DNA from: Meloidogyne chitwoodi
Lineage: Eukaryota; Nematoda; Chromadorea; Rhabditida; Meloidogynidae
Reading direction: 5' to 3'
DNA: 64,000 bases
Assembly (NCBI GenBank): GCA_015183035.1
Contig: JACZZP010000004.1
Coordinates: 310,001-374,000, forward strand
Shown here: piece after piece, positions 1 to 10,921 of the stretch
Layout: each line of letters starts with the position of its first letter
Numbering within the stretch: the first letter of the stretch is position 1
Translations under genes and position numbers: made by a program
The notes under the pieces: model-generated
The model's input: only the letters and a program-made list of their open reading frames with translations
What the model was told of the DNA's origin: nothing
Database searches by the model: none

Positions 1-307
1 CCACAGTTGAGACAGATCATTTTAGTCTTCTATAGTCGGAAACCTTGTAGATATTCAATAATTAAAATTTGGGATTTTTCCTTGATTCAATATCGATTTG
101 ATCGTCGAAAAATGGAATCCAGAATTTTCTTCCGAGGATTTATTAGTTGAGTAAGTAAAGGACATATTTGAAGTTTAATGAAAATGTTTAAAAAATCCTA
201 CTGTCATATTTAACTTATAAAACGAAGCCATGTCCCAAATTTATAATCTGATCATTTATAAAATAAAAATATTTTCACTTAATAATTTTCTTTTCTTTTT
301 TCCCTCT

Positions 308-431
308 ATGTGCCAAAGGGCATACCATAATTGAAAAGGAAAAATAAGCGTGCAATTTTCCTAACGCCAAAAATGCAAAGAGCGCTTGCAAACACCTTTT
401 GCGTACAGGTAGATAGCCAACTACACATTTA
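308..431 (+). repeat. structured dispersed repeat, copy 1
   Basis: About 125 bp that recurs, diverged, at 45133-45258. Both copies run from GTGCCAAA(R)GGCAT to ACTACNNATTTACC. They share possible small hairpins: GCC/GGC at the start, a central arm pair, GCAAA/TTTGC, and GTAG/CTAC at the end. The central stem differs between copies but stays paired (GGAAAA/TTTTCC here, GGAGAAGG/CCTTCTCC there). It could be a SINE-like element or a structured RNA relic. Function unknown. Confidence 0.5.
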
Positions 432-732
432 CCGCTTGATAGAGTAAATGATTTGATTAAGAATATTACCCCTTTAACGTTAATTTGTATATTAATGTAT
501 GGTCAATTAGCGGTTTTTCGCAACGAGGCACATGAAAGTTACTTTAAGTGCCGTCGTTTAGACGCGGATATTCTCTGACGTTTAATCGTTCTACAACGTT
601 TAATTTTAAAGTTCAAAATATAAAATAACGATAAAAAATCTATTTTTTAAATAATATTAAATATTTTAATTAATTTAAATGTTTTTATATTTTGTTAAAT
701 TATTGGCTTCTAACTAATGGTGCATTGAAGAT

Positions 733-765
733 TATTTTTGGAAGCTTAGTTTTTCTAAGCTATAT
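733..765 (+). repeat. hairpin-repeat copy
   Basis: ATTTTTGGA flank followed by stem AGCTTAG/CTAAGCT. The conserved TTAATTAATTTAAATG box lies about 70 bp upstream (near 668). Confidence 0.7.
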
Positions 766-1476
766 TGAAAAAAGGAATCATGAAATTCTATCAAAAACAG
801 ATGAATTAAGAATATAAAAACAGACTTGAGCTAGAGAATAATAGCTTAGAAAAATATTTAAAACACTTCTTTGACAGAAATTGCATTAAATTTCGTCTCA
901 TCGGCAAAAAAACTACATTTCGTTACCCGAGGCTACAATTTTTTGCCGTTGGGATGTGAAAAGCGCTCCAAATAAGCACTAAACATTTTTCATATCAAAC
1001 TAACTTTTCAAACAAACATCAGAATGAGTTTATTTATTTATTAAACTTTGTTTTTTAATTTAATTAAAAGGACATTTAATTAAATTCACATGCATCCTTT
1101 AAATTCACGTGTAATCAATGCATCGCTTTCTTTTATTTTTCTCTTCACCAATACTCTCTTATTTTTATTTCTTCAATTTTTATTTTTTTCATTTAACCTG
1201 TCTGACTTTTTTTCTATATATACATATTTAAATTAAAAGGCATTGCCGTCTCCTTTTTTTTCATTAAAAGCTTTGCCTAATACTTTGATTTTATTGCTAC
1301 ATTAATTTTTAAAAAAATCTAGTCTGTGTTTTTATATCTTTCCCTTTAATTTTATTCGTCTGATTAGTGTAATTTATTAAATTTAATAATTTATTTTTCT
1401 TTTAATTAATCTAATATTGTCTTAGAAATTGTTTAATTTATTTATTTTTGCTCGGATTTTTTGTTATTTTATTAAA

Positions 1477-2118
1477 ATGAATTTTTTTTTGTTTTTATTA
1501 ATACTTCAAGTTGTTATTATTAATTTTATTATTGTTCATGGTGGGAACAAAAGGGTAATTTAATTATTTTCATTAACTGCTACAGTATCCATTTTAAAAT
1601 TAAGCTTATGCTCAAAAGCAAATTTTTATTAGTAATTTAACTCCACTAACGTTGTAAAACATTAAAATAAGGTTTTGATTAATTGTTTCAAAGTAATAGA
1701 GTCTTAATACTAGATAATATTTGTTTTTACTTATTTTCTAATTCAATTTTTAGAAACGTAATAGTGATGAAAGTGTTGGTTCGTCAAAATCAATTGGAGA
1801 GAAAAATGATGAACAACAAATTGGCTCAATAGATACCTTAATTAAGAATTTAAAGATAACTGAACAAAAACCTCGAGTACAAAGAAAAAATAAAAAATTT
1901 TCTTCGCAACAATTTCCCGAGAAAAATGCTTCAAATTCTGATAGAAAGGCTAATTATGTAAATATATTTAAAATTAAATTTAATTATAAAATTTAAAAAA
2001 ATTTTAGGATAAAAATCTGATAAAATTCAAAATGAATTTGGCTTCAATTGGTGTGGACAAGATGAAAATTGGTGAAAATGAAGAAAGATATACAAAGAAA
2101 CGTCGACTATCAGCATAG
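1477..2118 (+). CDS. small secreted basic protein, candidate effector
   Basis: Three-exon gene: exon 1 from ATG 1477 to AAAAGG before GTAATT (~1554), exon 2 ~1755-1960, exon 3 ~2009-2118 ending TAG. Every junction closes in phase 0. Residues 1-22 form a strongly hydrophobic signal peptide (starting MNFFLFLLILQVV). The mature part is about 110 residues, hydrophilic, lysine-rich and without cysteine. It ends in a basic cluster, KKRRLSA, that resembles a nuclear localisation signal. I recognise no family. A signal peptide plus a C-terminal NLS-like motif is common among plant-parasitic nematode effectors, but that role is inferred. It could equally be a pharyngeal or cuticle-associated peptide. 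The next gene (2581-3429) is on the other strand, tail to tail. Confidence 0.6.
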
Positions 2119-2580
2119 AAATTATTTACAAAACATTAAATTATTAAATTGAAACAATGGTTTTTAACAGTGAATTGGTTTTGAGGAGCCAAAGCAATTA
2201 AAAAATTGTACTTTTCCCGTTTGTGTATCATTATTTGCATGTTTAAACAAATAGTAAAACAAAAATTATGTTGAAAGTTTTTGTTTTGTTAATATTTTTT
2301 TGTTGATGTTTTTGTTTTGTTTGTGCTTTTGTTTTGTTAATATTTTTGTTTTATTGATGTTTTTGTTTTTTGATGTTTTTGTTTTATTGGTGTTTTGAAC
2401 TATATTTCATTTTCATTAGAAATAAAATTTGATCTATCCTGTTTATTTGTCCAATGGAAATGAACAAAATTATTAAATTAAATAACTTTATTTAAAATCA
2501 ACTTTTTAAAAATTATTTGTTTCTGGATTTTAGTTTTAAATGTCTATATTTCAACTAATTTACTATAATTTTAATACAAA
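2119..2580. other. intergenic T-rich tract
   Basis: Convergent 3' ends on both sides. The interval holds an irregular TTTTTGTTTTGTTGATG tandem run (about 2275-2395) and nothing else I can support. Confidence 0.5.
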
Positions 2581-3429
2581 TTACATATATCGAGTAAAAA
2601 CGTGTTGTCTATAATGAGCAAAGCTTGGCTCATCATCCACCACACTTTTAGCATGAGTAAGACTTGGCCCAGAGCAATTACTTGAAACAAGTTGATAACC
2701 TTTAGCTGCTAAAGCATCGAATGCTTGTTCTACAAATTGATGTGTTAAATAGAATCGGCTTGTATAACGTTGACTGTCCATATTCCAATCACGAGTTTCG
2801 TTCAAAAAACGGCCAAATACATCTCTGCATGCTCGAGCTTTTCCGCAAACTAAAAATAAATTATTTAAAATTTTTTTATTTTTTGTTAAATAATTATAGA
2901 AATTGTTGTGCTTAGTGGTTTATTGTTAAAGGAGCCGTAAATATTATATTTAATTAAAAATTTTACCCATAATTCTATCAACTCTGCGAAAGTTCACCTC
3001 AAATCCTCCTCTACCAGCAGCTAATGTTCCATGATAACCAATAGTTATTGTGCTAACTGAAGTTGTAGAATAAGTCATTGCTTCTCTAATTATTTTTTCA
3101 ACAATTGGTAATCGCCAATAGCGTGCTTCTGACAATAAAAATCGCCAATCTGTGAAATTCTCAGGCGGAATAAATTTTTTTCCGTTTGAGATGCCTCCTG
3201 AAGCAACACATTGCCTCAGGCAATTAATTAAATAACGAAAGATTTTTGGATCTCGATGGGAACAGTCCACAAAATTTTGTTTCGTAGCCCATTCAGCAAG
3301 ACGAGAATTTTCCTCTCTTAAGAGAACATCAGCAAAACATTCAATATTTCTTCCATTTGAAAGACGAAAACGAATAACACGTTGTTTTTGAAGAGAATTT
3401 GTAGCTATTATTCTTTTTTGTGAGTTCAT
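2581..3429 (-). CDS. KCTD8/12/16-like BTB-domain protein
   Basis: Two exons on the minus strand: 3429-2967 and 2849-2581. The junction is phase 1 (ATG G|gtaaaa ... tttag|TT TGC) and gives an uninterrupted 243-residue protein. Residues about 18-115 fit a degenerate BTB/T1 domain (VIRFRLSNGRNIECFADVLL, then RDPKIFRYLINCLRQ and LLSEARYWRLPIVEKIIREA). Residues about 152-243 match the H1 domain of KCTD8/12/16: VCGKARACRDVFGRFLNETR, YTSRFYLTHQFVEQAFDALA and the C-terminal HYRQHVFTRYM. In vertebrates these proteins oligomerise and bind GABA-B receptors as auxiliary subunits that tune G-protein signalling. The same role here is inferred from family membership. Length is shorter than the vertebrate proteins (about 325 or more residues). 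Confidence 0.85.
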
Positions 3430-4645
3430 TCAAAAATAAATTTGTTTTTTAAAAGTTAAAAATAAGCAAAAAACAGTCAATTGGTCATAAAAACATAATA
3501 AAAGAAAAAAACATGTTAAACAAATATTTAAGTAAAATACAAAAACATGTTAAACAAATATTTAAGTAAAACACAAAAACAATTTAATAAAACATGCTGT
3601 TTTTGTTTATTATTTACTTATAAAATCATTCTTAAAATTTATTATCAAAAAAATTTTTTTTTAACTTAATTTTTACTAAATACATATGACCTTAAAATTG
3701 CTTCCATATTTTTAAAAATAATTAAAAAGAAAAGTTTTATCATAAAGCAGTGAAGGATGAAAAGGGCATGGATTTTTAAAGAAATAAAATAAATAATAAA
3801 TAGACTAACTGGAAAAGTGGAAGATTGTCTTTTTCTATTTTATTTTCTCATGAATAATAAAAAATAAGGGAAGTAATGGAGTGACAAAAATGAGAAATAA
3901 GTACAAACACACAATTTTCCTCTCTTTTAGTTGACAACCCTTTAGTTTTTTTTCCAATTTTTTATAAAGACCCTTTTGGGCTAAAGCATTAAAATTCCTA
4001 TAAAAAAGTAAATAAACACAATAACAGTTTAATTAAGAATTTTTTAGTGTCAAAACCAAATACATTTTACTTGTACACGCAAATTTTGAATAAAAAAATA
4101 TTAATATATTCAGCTAGCTAAGTTTTAAAAAGCTTATTTATGTTTTATTGGTAAAGTTTTAACAAAAGATGTTGTATTTTAACAAAACATGTTTGTACTT
4201 TAACATGTTTGTATTTTACAAAACATGTTTGTACTTTAACAAAACATGTTTGTCTTTTAACAAAACATGTTTGTACTTTAACAAAACATGTTTGTACTTT
4301 AACAAAACATGTTTGTACTTTAACAAAACATGTTTGTACTTTAACAAAACATGTTTGTACCTTAACAAAACATGTTTGTACCTTAACAAAACATGTTTGT
4401 ACCTTAACAAAACATGTTTGTGATTTAGTTTTAATTTTCAAGTAAAGCGTTTGTGTTTAAGAAAAACGAATCTGGAAAAATTTTTTACCTTTGTTTAATT
4501 ATTAAAATTAAATTTTAAATAAATTTATTTAACTAAAATTAATAGAAGGTTATTTAGAAGTATTTCCAAAATAATTAATAAAAAAAAAGTACCAACCCAA
4601 AAGAATATTAAAAAATAAATTTTATTTAAATATTATTTTCTTTTT
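3430..4645. other. intergenic with satellite
   Basis: Contains a twofold repeat of AAAACATGTTAAACAAATAT near 3510-3575 and the 21-bp satellite at 4160-4424. No coding region is supported. Open frames across the satellite on both strands are a by-product of a repeat length divisible by three. Confidence 0.6.
4160..4424. repeat. 21-bp tandem satellite
   Basis: About twelve tandem copies of a unit close to AACAAAACATGTTTGTACTTT (positions 4164-4420), with C/T variants in the last units and one shortened unit near 4205-4230. ACAAACATGTTTTGT is itself palindromic, so each unit can fold. Because the unit is 21 bp, several frames stay open on both strands. I treat those ORFs as spurious. Confidence 0.9.
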
Positions 4646-5384
4646 TTAGTCTAAGGCTGAAGGCAATTCAGTAGTTGAAGTATTTTCATCTTCTGATAAA
4701 TCATCATTATCATTATTATTATCTGTTGTTGTTGTTGAAGTATTATTTTCAACTCCGGACAACAAGTTCTGATTTTCTTCAAGTTTGTTTTCTTCATTTA
4801 AAGGGGAGGAATGGCTTGAACTTTCAGGTTGTTGATTATCTTCATCATTATTTCCTTCATTTCTACTACCAAAAAGTCTTCCTAACATATTTGGAAAATT
4901 GAATAAACCTATTGAGTTACTCTTCTCTTCATTTTTCTCTTTTAATTCAACTTTAGTTAATTTTACGTCTAAATTATCACTAGAATTGTCTTCGTTTGCA
5001 ATGACTGCTCCTTCAGATGGAGTTTTTTGATTATAATTTTCCTCATTATTATTATCAGAATTAGCACCAAATAGACCAGATAAAATATTTGGACTACCAA
5101 AAATTCCCAAAGTTCGAGTTTGTTCATTTTTATTCTCTTTAAGTTCTACTTTTGTTACATTAACGTCTAATTCTTTATTAGATTCGTCTTGATTAACAAG
5201 TACATCCTTTTTTAAATATTTAAAATAATTATTCTTTTTTGTCCTCAAATTTTTCAAAATTTGCGGTCCTTAGATTCTTTAAAAAAAATATTTTAGTTTA
5301 ATTATTTACCTCTTCAGATGTTGCTTCATTTAAGACACAAATAAAAATTAAGGAGGTTATAAAAATAATTTTAAAATATTCCAT
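4646..5384 (-). CDS. secreted repeat-module protein (family member A)
   Basis: Exon 1 (5384 to about 5310) encodes a clear signal peptide (MEYFKIIFITSLIFICVLNE) and ends GAAGAG|gtaaat. The large exon runs to the TAA at 4646. It contains two copies of a module: LDVNVTKVELKE ... LGIFGSPNILSGLFG, then LDVKLTKVELKEK ... IGLFNFPNMLGRLFG. An acidic, asparagine/threonine-rich tail follows. The same module occurs once in the gene at 18615. The acceptor is not settled: the obvious one (ctaag|GACC) would shift frame into stops, whereas phase-0 acceptors occur a little later (after ACAAAAAAG, about 5235, or TTAAAAAAG). So the first residues of exon 2 are uncertain, or the gene is slightly damaged. Function unknown. 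No conserved family recognised. Confidence 0.6.
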
Positions 5385-5889
5385 TATTTTTTAATAAAAT
5401 TAATACGTATTTTTAAGTTTTTTAAATTAATTAAATTGAATAATAATAATTGCCCCTTACTTTCATATATTTATTTGGCCAAAAAATTTTATATTTTCAC
5501 TTGTGTAAATAAAAATCTATTTTCAGTTTCAAACCTTCTGACTTAACTTTTTGGCAATTTTAAATTTATAAATAATTTTTTTCTAAATTTTATTTGCATT
5601 TTTAAAGCTGATTTTAATTTATTATTTTTATTTATTTTATTTATTTATTTATAGAACAGTTTATTTATTTTTATAGCTATTGAGAGATTTCCAAAAATAA
5701 CCAATAAATCACTTGACTATAATTCCAAACATTTTTAGCGATAATTTGCAAAAGCTTATAATACTTTTAATTATTTTTATGAATAATAAAAAAATTAAAT
5801 ATATTTTTTCAAGACATGCTAAATTTTTTAAAGAATTTTTCAAGTCATTTATGTACATTAAAATTAATTAATTAAAAAATTTAATAAAA
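5385..5889. other. AT-rich spacer
   Basis: Lies between the start of the secreted gene (5384, minus) and the end of the aquaporin gene (5890, minus). It includes ATTTATTTATTT runs near 5630-5675. It is presumably the secreted gene's upstream region and the aquaporin 3' UTR. No other feature seen. Confidence 0.4.
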
Positions 5890-7479
5890 TTAATCATTTA
5901 TTATTCGTCTATTTCCTTGTCTTTTTTGTGTATTTGCATCTAATTCTGTACTAGCATTTACACTTTTAGCATATTTGAATAACCTAAAAAATTTAAAAAT
6001 TTGATTTTATTAAATAAAATCACCAAAATATTGCTGCAACAACAATTACTGAACAAATTTCGCTAAATAAATGAAGATGAAAATAACGCCAAACATAATA
6101 ATTCTCATCTCTAATAAATATTGTTGCAATTAAATTATTAGCTAAAGTTCTAGCTAAATTTCCACTTTGACCAAGGGGTGAAAGAAATGTTAACAATGAA
6201 GTAAAAACGCGCGCAGATCCTGTTGATATTGCTATCTCAATAATTGATTGTTTAAAAAGTGTTGGAAATAATTGAGAGAGAATGAATATTGATGAACAAA
6301 ATGTTTCAAGAAGAAAAACCTTTAGAGAAGGTTTGTTTATGTATTTTTTAAGTTTTAGGTTTGTTTATGTATTTTATTTGTTGATGTATTTTTAATGTTT
6401 AAAACATTAAAAATACATAAACAAGCCTTAAACCATTAAAAATACATAAACAAGCATAAACAAACCTTAAAACTTTTAAGTTTTGTTTATGCTTGTTGAT
6501 GTATTTTTAATGTTTTAAGGTTTGTTTTTACGTTTTAGTCTTGTTTTATTTTATTTAATGTTTCTTTCAGTTTTTAAATTTTGTAAGAATCTTTATAGTT
6601 TATATAACCTGTAATCTTCCACCAAAAGAGCTACTGTTAAATTGATCAAAAATATCTGTTAAATTTTCTTCATTTTCTAAATGTTTAACTTGTAAAATTT
6701 CTCTTTGTTCAATTGTTTTAAGAACAGAAAGATGTGAAAATATGTCTAAAAATGCTGCATTTGATAATATTGAGCGGAAGAGCAAAGCACCTATAAAAGC
6801 TCCAAAAAATTGTGCAAATAAAATTGATATGCCAAGAAGAATTGGAGTACCAAGACAAAGCATTGAAGTTATTATTAATGCTATTTAATGTTTAAAAAAT
6901 TAGTATTTGTAATTTACATGCCTGGGTTGAAGTAACAACAACAAATATTTGAAAAAGAGATGAGTAAAGCTATAAGAACTGCTGCTTCATAAATTCCGAC
7001 TATCATTATAAACGATTGTGTACACTTGCTATTTTCAATTATAATCCCCAACAAGTTTGCTAATTAAAACTTATTATTTTTGTTTTGTTTTTACAAAGTT
7101 CATTGTTTTTTTACATTTTGATATTTAGCATGTTTGATTTGTTTTGTTGTTTTATATTTTTAAATTGTTTGTTTTATATTTTAATTGTTTTATTTTTTAA
7201 TTGATTTTTGTATGTTTTTCGTTTTATATGTATGTTTTCTTTGTATTTTTAATCTGAGTTTTATATGTTTTGTTTTTAATGTATTTTGTATGTTTTTAGT
7301 TCTAATCTGTTTTATATGTTTTAACTTATATTTTGAACTAAAAACATACAGTAAAGAACAAATAACATTGTTCCAATAAATTCAGCCAACCATGGAATAT
7401 AAATTCTACTCCAAGGATCAAATGGTTGTTGTTCTCTTTGTTGATTTATTTGAATATTTTCTGTATTTATGGAAGGCAT
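5890..7479 (-). CDS. aquaporin-like (MIP family) channel
   Basis: Five exons on the minus strand, start ATG 7479, TAA at 5890. They give about 310 residues with six hydrophobic segments. Exon 1 (MPSINTENIQ..., PWLAEFIGTMLFVLY) is the N-terminal MIP signature. Exon 2 (from about 7063) ends ...CYFNP. Exon 3 gives A, LIITSMLCLGTPILLGISIL, FAQFFGAFIGALLF. The first pore motif NPA is rebuilt only if intron 2 uses a GC donor (CCAG|gcatgt ... aaatag|CA). A GT donor two bases on breaks the frame. Exon 4 (from about 6328) continues GGRLQ|VFLLETFCSS. The second pore motif reads GNLARTLANNL, i.e. NLA in place of NPA followed by the usual R. Exon 5 is the cytoplasmic tail KYAKSVNAST... Water/solute specificity cannot be told from sequence. 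The unorthodox second box suggests an AQP11/12-like or otherwise diverged member. Confidence 0.8.
6335..6535. repeat. inverted repeat in aquaporin intron 3
   Basis: AGGTTTGTTTATGTATTTTT and its complement alternate several times within 200 bp. Example arms are at about 6338-6395 against 6400-6440, and 6425-6470 against 6475-6530. The block could fold into a long hairpin. It sits between exons 3 and 4 of the aquaporin gene. Confidence 0.7.
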
Positions 7480-8328
7480 TTTACTTGTATTTATATTTTA
7501 TTATTTGTTTTAGTGACAAACATTGACATATTTATGGTTACCTAGCAACATTGTTATTGAACTAATGTAATAATATGTTAGTGGATCATGAACCTAATAA
7601 TTAGTGACATGTAAAGAAAAATGTTCGAAAAACTATAATTTTAATAAATTTTTGAACATTTATACATTTAATTACAGAGATTATTTTTATTTTTAGATGG
7701 GTGTTTTAATCAAATATTTTTGCAAAGTGCCAAAAATACTAAAAGAAGAGAAAATTTTGTGTTTTTGTGTTTAAATTATTTAATTGTTATTTATTTGAAA
7801 TATTTAATTTTTTGCCATTTACAACTTTTTACAATCGTATTTTATAATAAATATTTATAAATATTTAATCTGTTATGACGGAATATTTCAGGTGCTAATT
7901 TTTTAAACTTTTCTAAATGAAAGTAAAATATCTTAATGGGTGGCCAGGTTTATTTTCCGGCAGCAGTTTTTCCCTGGCATTAAACTAATTAGGTGGCATT
8001 CCAATTAGTGCGTGGGTAATAAGGTTTATTTACAGTTCAATTTTGAGGTTATTATTAAAAATAAAGAATAATTGTTTCTAATTTAAATCAATAAAAAGAT
8101 AGAGAAAAATATGCCTTTGCACTCTACAAATTCTCAGAATATAAAATATTTAATAAATAATATAATTATCCACCTAAGACAAAAAATTATATAACTTTAT
8201 TACTATTTAATTAGATAGGTAACAGGTATAATTTTATATGACATTTCATAAATTTTTGTTAATAAAAAAGACAGATGTAATTTTTTTAATTTTTGAATTA
8301 ATTAATTTACTAGGTTTATTTATTAAAA
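7480..8328. other. intergenic, divergent promoters
   Basis: Separates the aquaporin (minus) from the first chemoreceptor (plus), so it should hold both promoters. The sequence is AT-rich. No repeat family was recognised and no coding exon was found. Confidence 0.4.
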
Positions 8329-10293
8329 ATGGCTTTTAATTTTCCTCCTGGACCAAATTATACAAATATCCAATCTCAACTATTATTTACTGCAGATATT
8401 GTAGAACTTGCTTCTAATTTATTATTAGCTTGTCCAATTTCAACTATAAATTTTATTTTAATATTTAAAACTTCAATTATTCATCCAAATTTAAAATTAA
8501 TACTTCTATGTCAAAGTTTATGTATTTTTATTAGAGGAATTGGTAAAAATAATATATATTTTTTAATTAATTTTTATTTTATTTATTTTAAAGGTCGTAT
8601 AATATTAAATATTGCACGTATTTATCTTCAAGATTATTCAACATTTGGCCCTCCTTTATTAGTAATAATATATATGCAATCAATTAATTTTCGTAATTGT
8701 ATAATGCATGTAATGGTAATTGAGAGAATTATAGCAACTTTAAAGTCAAAAAATTATGAGAAGAATAGAAATATTTTATTTAGTGTTATTTGGATAACAA
8801 TAACGGTTTGTTTAATTGTTTTTTAAGTAATTTTCAAATAATTAATTTGAAAAAAGAAATAACTAATTAAAATAAATTAATTTAAAGATAACTATCTCCT
8901 TTTTAAATACTCGTACATTATCTTCATCTTCATTATCCCAAAAAATTACTATAACAACCTTCTTCATTTTGCTTATTTTTGGATTATTTGAAATTTGGAC
9001 ATTTTTTTGGATTTTGAGTAAAAACAAAAAAAGATATGATAAAGAACTTGAAAAATCCGAACATAATTTATCTGAAAGATATCAGGTAAATTACATTTTT
9101 TAATCCAATTTTTAATTAATATTGCTGACTTCTGGTCGATTATGTTATCAACACTAATTAATCTTTAATACATTTCAGCTCTCAGAAAATATCAGAACGG
9201 CAAAACAATTAATTCCTTGTATTCTAATGCATTTAGTTTGTATTATAATACCTGGTATACATAATTGTACTATTTATGCTAATATCTTCACTGACCATTT
9301 TACAGTCGTTTTTGTCAGCCAATGTGTTTTTACATTTATTACTATTGGCTCTTTTCTTATTGAACTTTTTATGATAATGTAAAAAATAAACTTATAAAAA
9401 TATAAATAAAATTTTACCGATTAAAAATCATTTATGTGCAATTATTGTACATAAATTCTGAATTTAATTCCGGAAAGTTGTAAATTCTGATTTTATTTCT
9501 GTGAAGTTGTAAATTCTGATTTTATTTCTGTGTTGTAAATTCTGATTTTATTTCTGTGAAGTTGTAATTCTGATTTTATTTGTGTGACGTTGTAATTCTG
9601 ATTTTATTTCTTGAAGTTGTAATTCTGATTTTATTTCTGTGAAGTTGTAATTCTGATTTTATTTCCGGTAGGTTGTAAATTCTGATTTTAATTCCGGAAG
9701 GTTGTAAATTCTGATTTTAATTCCGGAATTTGTAAATTCTGAATTTGATTACGGATGGTTGAAAATTCTGATTTTACTTCCGTAAAGTGATAATTCTGAA
9801 TTTAATTACGGAAAGTTGTAAATTATGTTTTCTTTCTGTAAATTGTAAATTCTGATTTTTTCCGGAATCTTGTAAATGCTGATTTTATTTTTTGTTAATT
9901 TCTGATATTATTCCAGAAGATTAATTTTTTAAACATTAGAATTAATAGTTAACACTAATGTTCATATAAATCTGAACACACTTTTAGCTGCTTTCTGGAA
10001 AAAATGTTATATCTTTTAAAAACTTCAATTATTTAATAATTTTTATTTTAAGTTTCCATCCTCTTTTAAAACGTGATCTTCTTAGTATGCTCTGTTGTTT
10101 TCGTGTTTTTAGTCCAAATATTGTTGATCCAGTTAATTATGATAAAGAGGTTACACCGACATCAAGAACTACAAAACGACCTTTTAAGACATATCAACCC
10201 ATGGATATTAATGGAAAACCTTTACTTGCAATTGAAAAGAATGAAAATTTGGGTGGAGCATATTTTAAACAATTAGCTGTTTTATGGCAGTAA
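8329..10293 (+). CDS. 7TM chemoreceptor, Sra-superfamily, copy A
   Basis: Five exons: 8329-8542, 8594-8805, 8888-9085, 9179-9378 and 10053-10293. All phases close and give 354 residues. Seven hydrophobic segments are visible. The sequence after TM3, VMVIERIIATLKSKNYEK, and the end of TM7, IFHPLLKRDLL, resemble Sre/Srab/Sra-type nematode serpentine receptors. The tail ends GGAYFKQLAVLWQ. Intron 1 is 51 bp and open in frame, so a naive ORF reads through it; copies B and C show it is an intron. These receptors sit in sensory cilia and signal through G proteins (family knowledge; no ligand known). First of three tandem paralogs. Exons 1-2 are nearly identical to copy B while exons 3-5 differ strongly. 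Intron 4 contains a degenerate minisatellite. Confidence 0.85.
9430..9920. repeat. degenerate ~29-bp minisatellite in receptor A intron 4
   Basis: About sixteen diverged units around the core TTGTAAATTCTGATTTTATT, with TCTGTGAAG or TCCGGAAGG between cores. A related but cleaner array lies in the same intron of copy B, and there is none in copy C. Confidence 0.85.
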
Positions 10294-10921
10294 TATTAAA
10301 TAAAAAAGTTTTTATTCTTTATTATACATAAATTTTATTAATTAAATTGTACTTAATGTTTTATTAGGTATTTAGTTGTTCATTTTAATAATTATTATTT
10401 TGTATTTATATTAAGCAACAATCATCTTTATTATAATTTACATTTTTTATTTGTACATTTATAACTTTTGATGTAGAAAATTTTAATAAATTTTTAAGTT
10501 TTGTTTTACGTTAAATAATATTTTTTTTATTTTTTTTTGATAAGTTAAAGCTCTTAGAAAAGTTATATCATTTATCTTTCCAATTAAGTGATTTAAATTA
10601 TTCTGGGGTGGAAAAGTTTTGTGTTTTTAAAAAATGTTTGTTAATTAATTTTGTTTTTGCTTGGAAATATTTAAGAAGTTTTTGAGCATATTAGTTTCAA
10701 ATAAAGTTTTAAAAATGTTTGTTTGTAAAATTGGGTTTATTTATTAGATGTTTTTAACATTTTTTTAAAAAGCAAAACAAATTTACAAATTCAGAAAACA
10801 AAAAATTAAAACGCAATATTTCGTGACAAAATAAAACACCTATTTTGAAGAAAAAAGTTTATTTTTTCTTTTAAATTTACTTTATTTTATTAAAAATTCA
10901 TTGTTTCAGTTAATATTAAAA
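10294..10921. other. spacer between receptors A and B
   Basis: No gene seen. Immediately before copy B's ATG, TTGTTTCAGTTAATATTAAA reads as a splice acceptor, either a 5'UTR intron or an SL trans-splice site. The same acceptor precedes copy C. Copy A lacks it. Confidence 0.45.

Larger units (their letters stand above)
1..1476. other. gene-free 5' stretch
   Basis: No coding region was found. The stretch holds a structured dispersed repeat (308-431), a hairpin-repeat copy (733-765) and an imperfect palindrome at about 868-960, whose arms (AAATTTCGTC and ACATTTCGTT with CGGCAAAAAA and TTTTTTGCCG) resemble the MITE at 26190-26321. The rest is AT-rich, with T-rich tracts upstream of the secreted gene at 1477. 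Confidence 0.5.

Noticed and set aside
3480..3600. Short direct repeat as a CRISPR-like array
   Set aside because: Only two units, no spacers of regular size, and the genome is eukaryotic.
4145..4445. Several periodic ORFs on both strands
   Set aside because: Artefacts of the 21-bp satellite, whose length is divisible by three.
8329..8826. 165-residue continuous ORF as the whole protein
   Set aside because: It reads through the 51-bp intron 1 and stops in intron 2; comparison with copy C shows the intron.
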